Below are positions 1 through 8,643 of a stretch of 20,456 nucleotides of DNA, piece after piece. The DNA is taken from NCBI GenBank assembly GCA_964409165.1, contig CAYPCH010000067.1:1-20456 (forward strand). The letters are read 5' to 3'. Position 1 is the stretch's first letter; every line of letters begins with the position of its first letter. A program made the translations under genes and the position numbers. The notes beneath the pieces were generated by a model that saw nothing but the letters and a program-made list of their open reading frames with translations, was not told the origin of the DNA and ran no database searches. Source of the DNA: CAYPCH01 sp964409165 (GTDB lineage: Bacteria; Bacillota; Clostridia; Acetivibrionales; Acetivibrionaceae).

Positions 1-71
1 AAATTTAGCCATAAAGATTTAGCCATCTACATTGAAAAATTAATTTTTGTAATGCTACATTAAGGAGTAAG

Positions 72-114
72 TGAAATTAAAGTGCGATGTAAAATCTTTA
101 TCGCATTCAATATA
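72..114 (-). repeat. Dispersed hairpin repeat R1, copy 1
   Basis: This is one of three near-identical copies of a 39-nt element; the others are at 8962-9000 and 19778-19816. Read on the minus strand it matches the 8962 copy at 38 of 39 positions. Each copy is an imperfect inverted repeat: ATTGAATGCGAT, an 11-nt spacer (AAAGATTTTAC here and in copy 2), then ATCGCA-C-TTCAAT with one bulged base. This copy lies 41 nt upstream of the -35 box of the PilZ promoter. Its function is unknown; it could be an RNA hairpin, an operator or a miniature mobile repeat. Confidence 0.75.
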
Positions 115-154
115 TTTCAAAATCTAAATAAGTAAAATATTACAGCAGTATGTT

Positions 155-183
155 TTGCACTTTTTTAAGTTTAGTATTATAAT
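155..183 (+). promoter_or_regulatory. Sigma-A promoter for the first PilZ gene
   Basis: TTGCAC (155-160) and a perfect TATAAT (178-183) are separated by 17 nt. The predicted transcript start near 190 gives a leader of about 190 nt before the ATG at 383. The leader is AT-rich and contains a small possible hairpin (GCTAT...ATAGC near 263-284), but I see no conserved cyclic-di-GMP or other riboswitch core in it. Confidence 0.6.
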
Positions 184-382
184 TGATATATAGTAATCGT
201 TTCTTTTTGTTTTAACATATATTAATTGTTTCAACACAGACAAAAAGCACTTAACTTTTTTTTGCTATTTTACGAAGTATATAGCGTGACAAAAGAACTT
301 CCTGTTAAAACAGTATAAAAACTGTAAAAAGCTTGATTTTATTATAGTTCGATTAATCTTCTAATATAATGGAGTGGTCATT

Positions 383-1000
383 ATGAAAATAACTGCAGGA
401 GATCTTGTTTCTATCAGGCACTATTCAGGAACAAAGCTTTTTAAAAGCCTTGTAACCGAATCCAACAATGATATCTTAAAAGTAAAGCTTATTGAGAATA
501 TTACATTGCTGAATTGTTTGACAGGAGACCCTATAGTACTCGGCTCAGAGTTGGATAATGATGTTTATATTTCCAGTTGTACAATACTGGATTTAGAAAA
601 AGATCAGAATTCAATTCTGCTCAAAATCGATAATTATGAGGCAACTGCAAACAAAAGGCTTTTTGTCAGATTTCCAGTCTCCATATACGCGGAGGCTAGA
701 ATTGGAGAGTCCCAAAAGAAACATCTCGCAATAGTTAAAAACATAAGCTACAGCGGAATGATGATTTACTCAAAAACTGATTTCCCTCTCTACCAGGAGC
801 TTAAATTCGATATTCACGCAGGTGTTACAATACATCTTAAAGCAACAATCATAAGAAAAGTAAAAGATACATATAACTATGAATATGGATTGAAAATAGT
901 ATACACCGATGTGCACACTCCAAACCTCTTGAAAAAATACCTCCTTTTGCTAAAGAAGGAGCAAGAAGACTTCATAAAGAAATTTAAGGAGACCACATAA
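383..1000 (+). CDS. PilZ-domain protein with YcgR-like N-terminal domain (cyclic-di-GMP receptor)
   Basis: This 205-residue cytoplasmic protein has a beta-rich N-terminal half (about 1-88) resembling the YcgR/PilZN domain, followed by a C-terminal PilZ domain. The cyclic-di-GMP motifs are visible: RxxxR as R92-LFV-R96 and N120-x-S122-x-x-G125, so binding is likely. Proteins of this layout usually adjust motility or surface behaviour when cyclic-di-GMP rises; the partner is not evident here. The ATG at 383 is preferred over the in-frame GTG at 374 because GGAG at 371-374 sits 8 nt before that ATG and overlaps the GTG. It is collinear without gaps, across the conserved region, with the PilZ protein at 9176-9796, so the two are paralogues. 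It is convergent with the CotH gene. Confidence 0.88.
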   Translation: MKITAGDLVSIRHYSGTKLFKSLVTESNNDILKVKLIENITLLNCLTGDPIVLGSELDNDVYISSCTILDLEKDQNSILLKIDNYEATANKRLFVRFPVSIYAEARIGESQKKHLAIVKNISYSGMMIYSKTDFPLYQELKFDIHAGVTIHLKATIIRKVKDTYNYEYGLKIVYTDVHTPNLLKKYLLLLKKEQEDFIKKFKETT

Positions 1001-1016
1001 CAATCTGTTTTATAGG

Positions 1017-1049
1017 GAATATTTTTAAGCATTTCACATTTAAATATTC
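1017..1049. terminator. Weak AT-rich hairpin between convergent genes
   Basis: GAATATTT (1017-1024) is exactly complementary to AAATATTC (1042-1049), within the 99-nt space between the convergent PilZ and CotH stop codons. It is AT-only apart from one pair and lacks a clear U-tract, so a terminator role is only a possibility. Confidence 0.2.
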
Positions 1050-1099
1050 TTACTTTGAACCCAGTAAAATCATTAATGCAATAACTCAAAACTATTAAT

Positions 1100-3106
1100 T
1101 TACCACTTAAAAAACTTTTTTCTAAGGCTTTTTTGTGACTTCGCTTCTTCAAATTTTTTCAGTTCAAATATTCTCGACTCTAGTCTCATTAATTTATCAA
1201 TATTACTAATATCCGACTTTCCTATTTTTGATTCTGACAACGTTCTTTCAACCAAGTTTCTTGCCAATTTTACATCATTCTCAAACTCCAGCGTTATTCG
1301 CTCAACAGAAGGCAGTTTTTCTATTGCTTCTTCAGCTGGTTGAGCAGTCGCTATTTCGAAAATAGCAGTAATCTCAATATCCTGATTTGGTATAAGTGAT
1401 ATTTTATTATTATTCTCTATTTTTTCATTCTGTATGTTGCTTTCCCAGCGGGCAAAGCGATAACCCAGATTCGGTAATCCTTCAATTTCAACCGGTATTC
1501 CTTTAAAATATATTCCTGTCCAGCTATTAGGGTCTTCAACACCTGGAGTATTTTTACTGATTTCTATTGAATTAAGTTTGATAAGTCCATCTTCTGCATT
1601 TGTATTAAGTTTTAACTCGGCAGTTCCGTCCAGATTGAAAAAATCAATAATGTGTTGCCGTTGATAATCCGGACGTTGTTTGGCAAAATCAATCATTACA
1701 CGTGTTTGAGAATTCCAGCCGTAAATTGCATTCCAGCGTTTATTGTGAACTGGCATCTCTGGTCTTAAAACGCTATGCATTTCGCTTATTTTTTGAACAA
1801 CTCGCTCGGATCTGAAAGATGTGTTTAGATGATCGGCAAAACGGCTTATAAACTGATTTTTAAAGCTTTCATTATCCAGCAACTTATTATATAAAAGACC
1901 ATAGAAACCACTTATACGGGTATCGCTTAGACGTTCAAATGAATCCAAATCAGCATATGTTGAACCCCATCCAAATGCATAGTCTGTATCATATAAAAGC
2001 CCCCTCCATTTTCCATCAAGCCCATATGTTGTGTTAGCTTTAGCGTTATCGGTTTTAAATCTCCAATATTTCATATTATTTCCTGGCCAATCTATATTAT
2101 GATAATACATTTGTGCTACAGTAAAATCCATAAAGTCGTTTATATCCATTTGAGTCCCAAAATATTCATAGTTTGAATCTATAGACATTTCATTGTTTCT
2201 TGCAAACTCCCGCATATCTTTAAAATGTTTCTCATCCCCTTCTTCGCCTTCTATCAGCGAACCATCAGTGGACAATATAACTACATCATCCTTGTTTACA
2301 TCATACTTGTTAGCTAAATAATGTTCATCCTGTCTCTCCCTTATATTATGAACACCCCAATACTCACCATTCAGGTAAACAATAACAGGACGATAAGCCT
2401 GAATATTCAATGAGGTATGAGATACTAAACTTTGAGCCATAGCATCTCTAAAAAGTGTATTAGGACAATCATTTCCACTGTTTCTTAATATAAAAAACTT
2501 AAACTCATCAAGATTATCTCCCAATGCGTTTGTTAGTCCCGGGAAAAGTTCATACTTTATGCTATTGCGCATATCATACTCGTCACTTGCATGAATGCGC
2601 AAGGTTTTTTGACCATGGCTTCTAGAAGCTCCTCCATGAATTGCAACACCAACATTTTGAGAAAATCCCAAAGTACCTGCAGTTTCAAAAAACTCAATAT
2701 GTGCAGGCTTCTTCCAACTATCTCCACGTTGAGTGTAATTAGAGTTTGCAAACCACGGCTTAGGGTTATCAGGGTCATAATTATCATCATAAATTTTACC
2801 CGGAACATAAATTCCTTTTTCATAATCGAACAAATTATCGGCATCAGTTGTAATGGAAACTACTGGAAGGGTATATTTCTTTCCTACAAAAAAAGTATGT
2901 GTTTCTGTATTACCTAAAAAAGTCCCATCCTTATAGACCCTTGCGCGTAACACACAAGCTTTGGATACTTCTTTTTCGGGTAAACCAGACATAGAAGTTG
3001 AAGATATCATCGAGATATCATTAGGTTCTCCTTCTCTGCTAGTAATAGCTATTGGATTGCTATCATATACATATGTAATATTCTTTTTTTTTACCAGTTC
3101 ATCACT
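1100..3106 (-). CDS. CotH kinase-domain protein, C-terminal part (5' end in assembly gap)
   Basis: This is the downstream part of the gene that begins at 4871; 668 codons and a TAA stop are visible. It opens with the end of a chitobiase/hexosaminidase C-terminal-like domain (up to THTFFVG). The CotH kinase domain follows, from LPVVSITTDADNLF to the segment ending IIDFFNL. Family hallmarks are the YWGVHNIRERQDEHY segment, NIDWPGNNMKYWRF, and the acidic motif LLYDTDYAFGWG, which resembles the metal-binding aspartates of CotH. CotH proteins are atypical protein kinases; Bacillus CotH phosphorylates coat proteins CotB and CotG. After the kinase there is a Gly/Trp-containing beta repeat (GYRFARWESN...ITAIFE) like bacterial InlB-B-type repeats, then a charged helical tail of about 80 residues. 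The substrate here is unknown, and a cell-surface rather than a spore role is possible. Confidence 0.85.
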   Translation of the reverse strand, partial: SDELVKKKNITYVYDSNPIAITSREGEPNDISMISSTSMSGLPEKEVSKACVLRARVYKDGTFLGNTETHTFFVGKKYTLPVVSITTDADNLFDYEKGIYVPGKIYDDNYDPDNPKPWFANSNYTQRGDSWKKPAHIEFFETAGTLGFSQNVGVAIHGGASRSHGQKTLRIHASDEYDMRNSIKYELFPGLTNALGDNLDEFKFFILRNSGNDCPNTLFRDAMAQSLVSHTSLNIQAYRPVIVYLNGEYWGVHNIRERQDEHYLANKYDVNKDDVVILSTDGSLIEGEEGDEKHFKDMREFARNNEMSIDSNYEYFGTQMDINDFMDFTVAQMYYHNIDWPGNNMKYWRFKTDNAKANTTYGLDGKWRGLLYDTDYAFGWGSTYADLDSFERLSDTRISGFYGLLYNKLLDNESFKNQFISRFADHLNTSFRSERVVQKISEMHSVLRPEMPVHNKRWNAIYGWNSQTRVMIDFAKQRPDYQRQHIIDFFNLDGTAELKLNTNAEDGLIKLNSIEISKNTPGVEDPNSWTGIYFKGIPVEIEGLPNLGYRFARWESNIQNEKIENNNKISLIPNQDIEITAIFEIATAQPAEEAIEKLPSVERITLEFENDVKLARNLVERTLSESKIGKSDISNIDKLMRLESRIFELKKFEEAKSQKSLRKKFFKW

Positions 3107-3206
3107 NNNNNNNNNNNNNNNNNNNNNNNNNNNNNNNNNNNNNNNNNNNNNNNNNNNNNNNNNNNNNNNNNNNNNNNNNNNNNNNNNNNNNNNNNNNNNN
3201 NNNNNN
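3107..3206. other. Assembly gap of 100 N inside the CotH gene
   Basis: Exactly 100 ambiguous bases, the usual placeholder for a scaffold gap of unknown length. It falls inside a chitobiase-C-like domain, next to a long T-run (3083-3092). The coding part on each side stops on a codon boundary (3207 and 3106), so a single intact gene needs a true gap that is a multiple of three, which 100 is not. Confidence 0.97.
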
Positions 3207-4871
3207 ATTTCCAAGGTCAGGTTCTGAGCCGTCGAGTGTATAGTAAATTTTAGCTTCGGGGTCATCAACACTTAATTGTAAAAAAAAATCCTCCGTATAA
3301 AAACCACCCGCATGAGAAAATTTCAATTCAATTTCATCTGGCTTTTCATAAGCTTGTGCTTGATTATTGGTTTTACCCGGAGTTGCATTATTAGCGTCAA
3401 ATTGCCTCCATTGACCGCTTCCGTCCGGTTGTTGCCCATAAGAAATATCCTTCTGTCCAGAAGGAACCACCAGATAATCGGACCAAGTTTCTCCATCAGG
3501 CTCCGTAAGAATTAGGGTCTCACCATCAGCTGAAATTTTAAAATTTGCATATAAGCCTGTATTAGCACTATACCCTTCTCCAGATGCCCATACAATCAAA
3601 TAGCCCTTTGCAGGAATGCTTGTCCTTTCAGGAAACTTCCATTTTTCCAAGTCTTTTTCTTTATCTGAAAGATAAAAACCGGAAAGTTCTACGGCAGTAT
3701 CTCCAGGATTGTATAGCTCTATCCAGTCGTTATAATTACCATTTGGGTCTGCAATAGTACTGTCATTAGAGCCCATAACTTCATTAATAAGAACTTTTTG
3801 AGTTGGTCTCTGTGGCATATCCTCAGGATTTCTAATCTCTATATTATCCCAATATGGTTTAATGGATTCATAACCATTATTATTATCCTGTGGTATTAAT
3901 GGTATGGGATTATCTCTTATATCCACATCCGCATATACTTGCGTCACAGCATCATCTTGAAGTGCTCCTTTTTCCATTAGTTTCGCAAGAACCGAAACGT
4001 CAGATATTGACGTATTCCTTAAATTTAATACCTTTAGGTTGGTCAGATTTTCTAAAATCTCAATCTGATCCCCAACATTTACATTCCTCATAATAAGTGT
4101 TTCCAATTTTGTAAGCTTACCAATTGGTTCTATTGATTTTATACCCTCATTGGAATGAATGTTCAAATAAACCAAGTTTTCAATATCTTCAATAGGAGAT
4201 ATGTCAACTACATTACACTCTCTGATGTTCAGCTCTTCCAAATTCGAAAGAGTTCTAAGAATTTCTATGTCACCGTTTGATATTTTGTTTCCGCTTAAAT
4301 TCAGTTCTTTAAGTTTAACCAAACTGCTTAATGGAGAAATGTCCTTAACGTTATTACCTTTTAAATCCAGCTCCTTAAGGTTTATAAAATCCTTAAGTAT
4401 GCTGATATCCGAAAGTTTTGTCTCACTTTCTTCACCTAAGTTAATACCGTTATTTCCTAATTTTAATTCTTTGAGTTCAGGCAACTTTGCTAATGCATCA
4501 AATCCGATAGCTGACAGATAGATAATTCCATTATTCTCAAGGTTTAAATCCTTTAAAGCAACCAATTTGCTTAACGGCGAAACATCTTTTATTTCGTTTC
4601 CTTCTAGGTTTAGCTTCACTATACCGGACAACGCTTCAATCCCTTTAAGGCTTCTAATTCCTCTATTACTGGCATCCAATTCAGTTATCCCCTGTATATC
4701 CTGAAGGGAAACATCTCCTGTCAAATTATCCAGCACCCCTCTAACAGCATACTCCAGATTAGCATCTTCAAATATGGCACCCTTTTGGGAAGAGTTAAAC
4801 ATCATACACCCAGACGTTAGTATCGCTCCAATTACACTGATAACAAGTATTATTATTAAGCCCTTCTTCAT
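3207..4871 (-). CDS. CotH-family lipoprotein, N-terminal part: signal peptide, leucine-rich repeats, lamin-tail domain (3' end in gap)
   Basis: 555 codons are visible before the gap. The start has a lipoprotein signal peptide: MKKG, a hydrophobic stretch, then lipobox LTSGC with Cys22, so the protein should be anchored outside the membrane. Residues about 50-330 hold roughly ten 22-residue leucine-rich repeats of the internalin/SDS22 type (LxxLxLxxNxIxDISPL). A lamin-tail domain follows (VLINEVMGSN, DWIELYNPGD, LSGFYLSD), then the start of a chitobiase-C-like domain (IYYTLDGSEPD). The CotH kinase domain lies beyond the gap. AGGGGAG precedes the ATG. The leucine-rich repeats are an unusual addition to the lamin-tail/CotH pattern and suggest protein-protein recognition. 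A promoter lies 115-143 nt upstream. Confidence 0.85.
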
Positions 4872-4985
4872 CGAACTCCCCTTCTCATTTTAAAAATATT
4901 TTATAAAGGTTAAATTAAATAAATTCGTTTATTATTCTCTATAATTTAAATCCCTTAAGCACAGAAAAACGAATACACTTACATT

Positions 4986-5014
4986 ATTCTACCACTTTAA
5001 ATGTCCATTTTCAA
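4986..5014 (-). promoter_or_regulatory. Sigma-A promoter for the CotH gene
   Basis: On the minus strand TTGAAA (5014-5009) and TAGAAT (4991-4986) are separated by 17 nt. The start would be near 4979, about 108 nt before the ATG. No sporulation-sigma consensus was seen, which leaves open whether expression is vegetative. No convincing terminator for the rib operon was found between 5089 and this promoter, so read-through from ribH is possible. Confidence 0.6.
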
Positions 5015-5089
5015 GTACTGTTTGTAAAAAAAGCCTGAATAAATATTCTCAATCCCCCACACACATTGTTATTTTAACTCATTTTCCAC

Positions 5090-5557
5090 TCACAATACTT
5101 TTAATAAATTTGCCATTTCTATTGCAGTTACGGCAGCTTCATATCCCTTATTGCCAGCTTTTGTACCTGCCCTTTCAATAGCCTGTTCAATAGTATCTGT
5201 TGTCAGTACTCCAAACACTACAGGAATTCCGGTATCTAAAGATACCTTTGCGATGCCTTTTGACACTTCATTTGATACATAATCGAAATGAGGCGTTGAA
5301 CCTCTTATTACAGCACCAACGCATATTACCGCATTGAATTTTCTTGAATTAGCCATTTTTTGAGCCGCGAGAGGTATTTCAAAAGCTCCTGGAACCCATG
5401 TAACCTCTATATCTGCTTCTTCAGCACCGTGTCTAAGAAGCCCGTCTATAACGCCTCCTAAAAGCTTACTACTAATAAATTCGTTAAATCTTCCTATCAC
5501 AATACCGAATTTCAAACCTGATGCAATTAACTTCCCCTGATTTGTTCTAATTCCCAT
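5090..5557 (-). CDS. ribH: 6,7-dimethyl-8-ribityllumazine synthase
   Basis: It condenses 5-amino-6-ribitylaminouracil with 3,4-dihydroxy-2-butanone 4-phosphate to give dimethylribityllumazine, the penultimate step of riboflavin synthesis. The 155-residue length is typical. Conserved pieces are FGIVIGRFNEF, the WVPGAFEIPLAA substrate loop, GAVIRGSTPHFDYV with the catalytic His region, and FGVLTTDTIEQAIERAG. It normally forms 60-subunit capsids or pentamers. It is last in the rib operon, and its start overlaps the end of ribBA by 11 nt, with AGGAGG inside the ribBA coding sequence, which suggests translational coupling. Confidence 0.97.
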   Translation of the reverse strand: MGIRTNQGKLIASGLKFGIVIGRFNEFISSKLLGGVIDGLLRHGAEEADIEVTWVPGAFEIPLAAQKMANSRKFNAVICVGAVIRGSTPHFDYVSNEVSKGIAKVSLDTGIPVVFGVLTTDTIEQAIERAGTKAGNKGYEAAVTAIEMANLLKVL

Positions 5558-6794
5558 TTTTATTTTCCTCCTGATGATTAATTGTATTTATGTTTTTTAA
5601 CAAATGGCCCATCTTTTCCTTCTTTGTCTGCAAATAAAAACCATTTACTTCATTTTCCTTTATTTGAATAGGTACTCTTTCGGTAATCTCAAGTCCATAT
5701 CCACTAAGTCCCACCATTTTTTTGGGATTATTTGTCAAAAGCTTTATTTTTCTTACTCCCAGATCATAAAGTATTTGTGCTCCTATTCCATAATCCCTTA
5801 AATCAGGAGGAAACCCTAGTATTACATTGGCTTCAACAGTATCTTTCCCCATGTCCTGCAATTCATAAGCACGCACCTTGTTAACAAGACCTATTCCACG
5901 TCCTTCTTGGCGCATATAAAGAAGCACCCCTCTTCCTTCTTCGCTTATCTTGCCCAGTGCTGCTGCCAACTGCTCACCGCAGTCACATCTCAGAGAATGA
6001 AATGCGTCTCCGGTAAGACACTCTGAATGAACTCTCACCAATACAGGCTCATCTGTACTTTCAACATCTCCCTTAACCAAAGCCACATGGTGTTCGCCAT
6101 TTATTTCATTTTCAAATGCGACTATCTTGAATTCTCCGTACTCTGTAGGAAGTTTCGCTTCTGCAGCTTTCTTGACAAGTTTTTCAGTGTTCCGTCTGTA
6201 ACTTATAAGGTCTGCAATAGTTATTATTTTAAGCTCATGTTTCTTTACAAATTCCAAAAGCTGAGGTGCCCTTGCCATTGTCCCGTCATCATTCATAATC
6301 TCACATATTACACCTGCTGGAAAAAGACCTGCCATTCTTGCAATATCCACTGCCGCTTCAGTATGACCCGACCTTTTGAGCACACCTCCTTCCTTTGCAA
6401 TAAGTGGAAAGATGTGCCCAGGCTTAACAAAATCGGATGGTTTGGACTCCAGGTTTACCAACTCCTTTACTGTATTTGCCCTTTCAAATGCCGAAATCCC
6501 GGTTGTTGAACTTTTGTGATCCACAGTAATAGTAAAGGCAGTTCTCATTTTTTCGCTATTTCTTTCAACCATAAGATTTAAATCAAGTTCCTTTGCCCGC
6601 TCCTCCGTTAAAGGAGCACAAATCATGCCCTTTCCATAGGTAGCCATAAAATTAATACAGTCAGGAGTTACCTTTTCTGCTGCCATTAAAAGGTCTCCTT
6701 CATTTTCCCGATCCTCATCATCAATTACGACAATCATCCTGCCCTTTCTTATGTCCTCAAGTGCTGTTTCTATTGTATCAAACTTAAGAGTCAT
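5547..6794 (-). CDS. ribBA: Bifunctional 3,4-dihydroxy-2-butanone-4-phosphate synthase / GTP cyclohydrolase II
   Basis: This 415-residue fusion supplies both precursors of the pathway. The N-terminal half (about 1-205) is the DHBP synthase, which acts on ribulose 5-phosphate; it shows the acidic VIDDEDRENEGDL metal site, the TVDHKSSTTGISA loop and RSGHTEAAVD. The C-terminal half (about 206-400) is GTP cyclohydrolase II, with RVHSECLTGDAF-HSLRCDCGEQ carrying the three zinc-binding cysteines, the LLYMRQEGRGIGL loop and KIKLLTNNPKK. Both active sites look intact. It starts 27 nt after ribE behind a GAGGTGGGAG site. Confidence 0.97.
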   Translation of the reverse strand: MTLKFDTIETALEDIRKGRMIVVIDDEDRENEGDLLMAAEKVTPDCINFMATYGKGMICAPLTEERAKELDLNLMVERNSEKMRTAFTITVDHKSSTTGISAFERANTVKELVNLESKPSDFVKPGHIFPLIAKEGGVLKRSGHTEAAVDIARMAGLFPAGVICEIMNDDGTMARAPQLLEFVKKHELKIITIADLISYRRNTEKLVKKAAEAKLPTEYGEFKIVAFENEINGEHHVALVKGDVESTDEPVLVRVHSECLTGDAFHSLRCDCGEQLAAALGKISEEGRGVLLYMRQEGRGIGLVNKVRAYELQDMGKDTVEANVILGFPPDLRDYGIGAQILYDLGVRKIKLLTNNPKKMVGLSGYGLEITERVPIQIKENEVNGFYLQTKKEKMGHLLKNINTINHQEENKNGN

Positions 6795-6821
6795 ACTCCC
6801 ACCTCATCAAATTTTAGTGAA

Positions 6822-7478
6822 TCATACAAATCCGTTTTCCCTTAAATAATCCAAGCTCAATCCCTCTTTAGCACCTTCATTGCCCTGCTGTCGCCCATAC
6901 AACAATTTTTCAACATACTTGCCCATTACATCACATTCGATATTAATCATGTCGCCTGCCTTTTTCAGACCTAGTATTGTAGCTGCTGCAGTTAGTGGAA
7001 TCAAGGAAACCTTAAAACATTTATCATCTACAAATGCAATAGTCAGGCTGGTACCATCCAACGCCACAGAACCTTTTTGTACAATGTACTTCAAAATATG
7101 AGGTTCTGCTCTGATTGTAATCCATATTGCATTATCTTCCTCTTCTCTAGAAGCTATTAATCCGGTACCATCAATATGCCCGCTTACCAGATGTCCACCC
7201 AGCCTGTCACTTAGTCTTAATGCTCTTTCGAGATTAATTCTTTCTCCTGCTTTCAAATGTTTTAAATTTGTCTTTCTCATTGTCTCTGGCATAACATCTG
7301 CTGTAAAGACCATATTGCCAACACTTGTTACTGTAAGACAAATCCCATTGACAGAAATGCTATCCCCTATTTTTACATCCCCTATTACTCTTTTGCATTC
7401 AACAGTTAATCCGATTGACATGTTTCCAGGAACAACTGCCCTTACCTTTCCAACCTCTTCCACAATTCCAGTAAACAT
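6822..7478 (-). CDS. ribE: Riboflavin synthase, alpha chain
   Basis: It dismutates two dimethylribityllumazine molecules to riboflavin and the ribitylaminouracil substrate of RibH. The 218-residue length fits, and the protein consists of two homologous lumazine-binding barrels (about 1-97 and 98-195). The N-terminus MFTGIVEEVG is diagnostic, and SVNGICLTV and VALDGTSLTI occupy corresponding positions in the two halves. The family forms trimers. AAGGAG precedes the ATG, and ribD ends 18 nt upstream. The symbol follows Bacillus use (ribC in E. coli). Confidence 0.96.
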   Translation of the reverse strand: MFTGIVEEVGKVRAVVPGNMSIGLTVECKRVIGDVKIGDSISVNGICLTVTSVGNMVFTADVMPETMRKTNLKHLKAGERINLERALRLSDRLGGHLVSGHIDGTGLIASREEEDNAIWITIRAEPHILKYIVQKGSVALDGTSLTIAFVDDKCFKVSLIPLTAAATILGLKKAGDMINIECDVMGKYVEKLLYGRQQGNEGAKEGLSLDYLRENGFV

Positions 7479-7496
7479 TTTTTCTCCTTAACTCCT

Positions 7497-8597
7497 TCAA
7501 CGGTTAATATACCCTTCCATTAATATATCTTCTTCAAATCTTTTAACAGAAACATTTTTCAGGCTTATCGCCTTACACATGTCTTTTATACCGTCCCCTT
7601 CTACAGAAGTTGGTGCATCTTTCCCTCCAATTATTTTAGGTGCTGTAAAAACCATTATTTTATCTACTATTCCTGCGTCAATTGCCGAGGCGTTGAGGCT
7701 ACCGCCTCCCTCTAAAAGCATACTGTCAATCTCCAGCTTGTAAAGCTCCTCCATAATCTTTACCAAGTCAACTCTTCCGTCAATGCCATCTGCTTTTATT
7801 ATTCTTACACCCTTTTCTGTGAGCATTTTTTCCTTTAATTTATCGATAGCAGAAGTAGATACAAGAATTGTATCTACTTTATGAGCTGTTTTAATAATAT
7901 TGCTGTCCTCATGTATTATCCCCTTACTGTCTGCAACAATTCTTATCGGATTAGTTCCTTCCCTATCATCTAACCGGGTCGTAAGCATAGGATTATCCCT
8001 GATTACAGTATTTATGCCCACCATAACAGAAGCAACCCTATCCCTGATTACATGAACATAACGCCTTGACTCCACTCCAGTAATCCATTTGGAATCTCCT
8101 GTTACGGAAGCTATTTTACCATCGAGTGTCATTGCGGTTTTCATAATAACAAAAGGTTTTTTCCTTGTGACATAGCATATAAATATCTCATTCAGATTTC
8201 TTGCCTGTTCTTCAAGGATTCCTACTTCCACTTCTATCCCTGCACCTTTAAGCATTTTTATGCCCCTGCCAGACACTTTTAGGTTTGGATCAACCATGGC
8301 CACAACAACTTTTTTTATTCCCGCTTCGATAATGGATTTTGCACAGGGTGGAGTTCTTCCATAATGAGAGCATGGCTCTAAATTGACATACATAGTACCG
8401 CCTGCAATTTCCCCAGTAGCATTGTTGATTGCTGCAATTTCAGCATGGGCACACCCTAAAGCTTCATGAAAACCCTCAGCAATTATCCTGTCGTCTTTAA
8501 CTATAACAGCCCCTACAAGAGGATTGGGATTTGTTCTTCCCCATCCCTTCTTTGCAAGTTCCATGGCTCTTTTCATAAAAAATTGTTCTGTACTCAA
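7497..8597 (-). CDS. ribD: Bifunctional diaminohydroxyphosphoribosylaminopyrimidine deaminase / uracil reductase
   Basis: It performs the deamination and NADPH-dependent side-chain reduction that follow GTP cyclohydrolase II. The N-terminal zinc deaminase shows H51-A-E53 and PC76-SHYGRTPPC85 (numbered from the TTG start). The reductase domain contains KTAMTLDGKIA, DSKWITG, DNPMLTTRL and LLEGGGSLNASAI. I chose TTG at 8597 (366 residues, the usual size): it gives STEQFFMKRAMELAKKG, the normal family N-terminus, with GGAGG about 14 nt upstream; ATG at 8576 is the alternative. The frame stays open to an ATG at 8708, but those extra codons mostly come from an inserted repeat and look like no known RibD. 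It is first in the operon, downstream of the FMN riboswitch. Confidence 0.93.
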   Translation of the reverse strand: MSTEQFFMKRAMELAKKGWGRTNPNPLVGAVIVKDDRIIAEGFHEALGCAHAEIAAINNATGEIAGGTMYVNLEPCSHYGRTPPCAKSIIEAGIKKVVVAMVDPNLKVSGRGIKMLKGAGIEVEVGILEEQARNLNEIFICYVTRKKPFVIMKTAMTLDGKIASVTGDSKWITGVESRRYVHVIRDRVASVMVGINTVIRDNPMLTTRLDDREGTNPIRIVADSKGIIHEDSNIIKTAHKVDTILVSTSAIDKLKEKMLTEKGVRIIKADGIDGRVDLVKIMEELYKLEIDSMLLEGGGSLNASAIDAGIVDKIMVFTAPKIIGGKDAPTSVEGDGIKDMCKAISLKNVSVKRFEEDILMEGYINR

Positions 8598-8643
8598 TTT
8601 GCTTAACAAAGCCTCCACTTCTACATATTCAATAAACAAAATT

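Noticed and set aside
184..382. Possible cyclic-di-GMP riboswitch ahead of the PilZ gene
   Set aside because: The roughly 190-nt leader invites the idea, but the conserved aptamer blocks are not there.
6027..6509. 160-residue open frame on the plus strand
   Set aside because: Antisense to ribBA, whose protein is fully conserved; no domain or ribosome-binding support.
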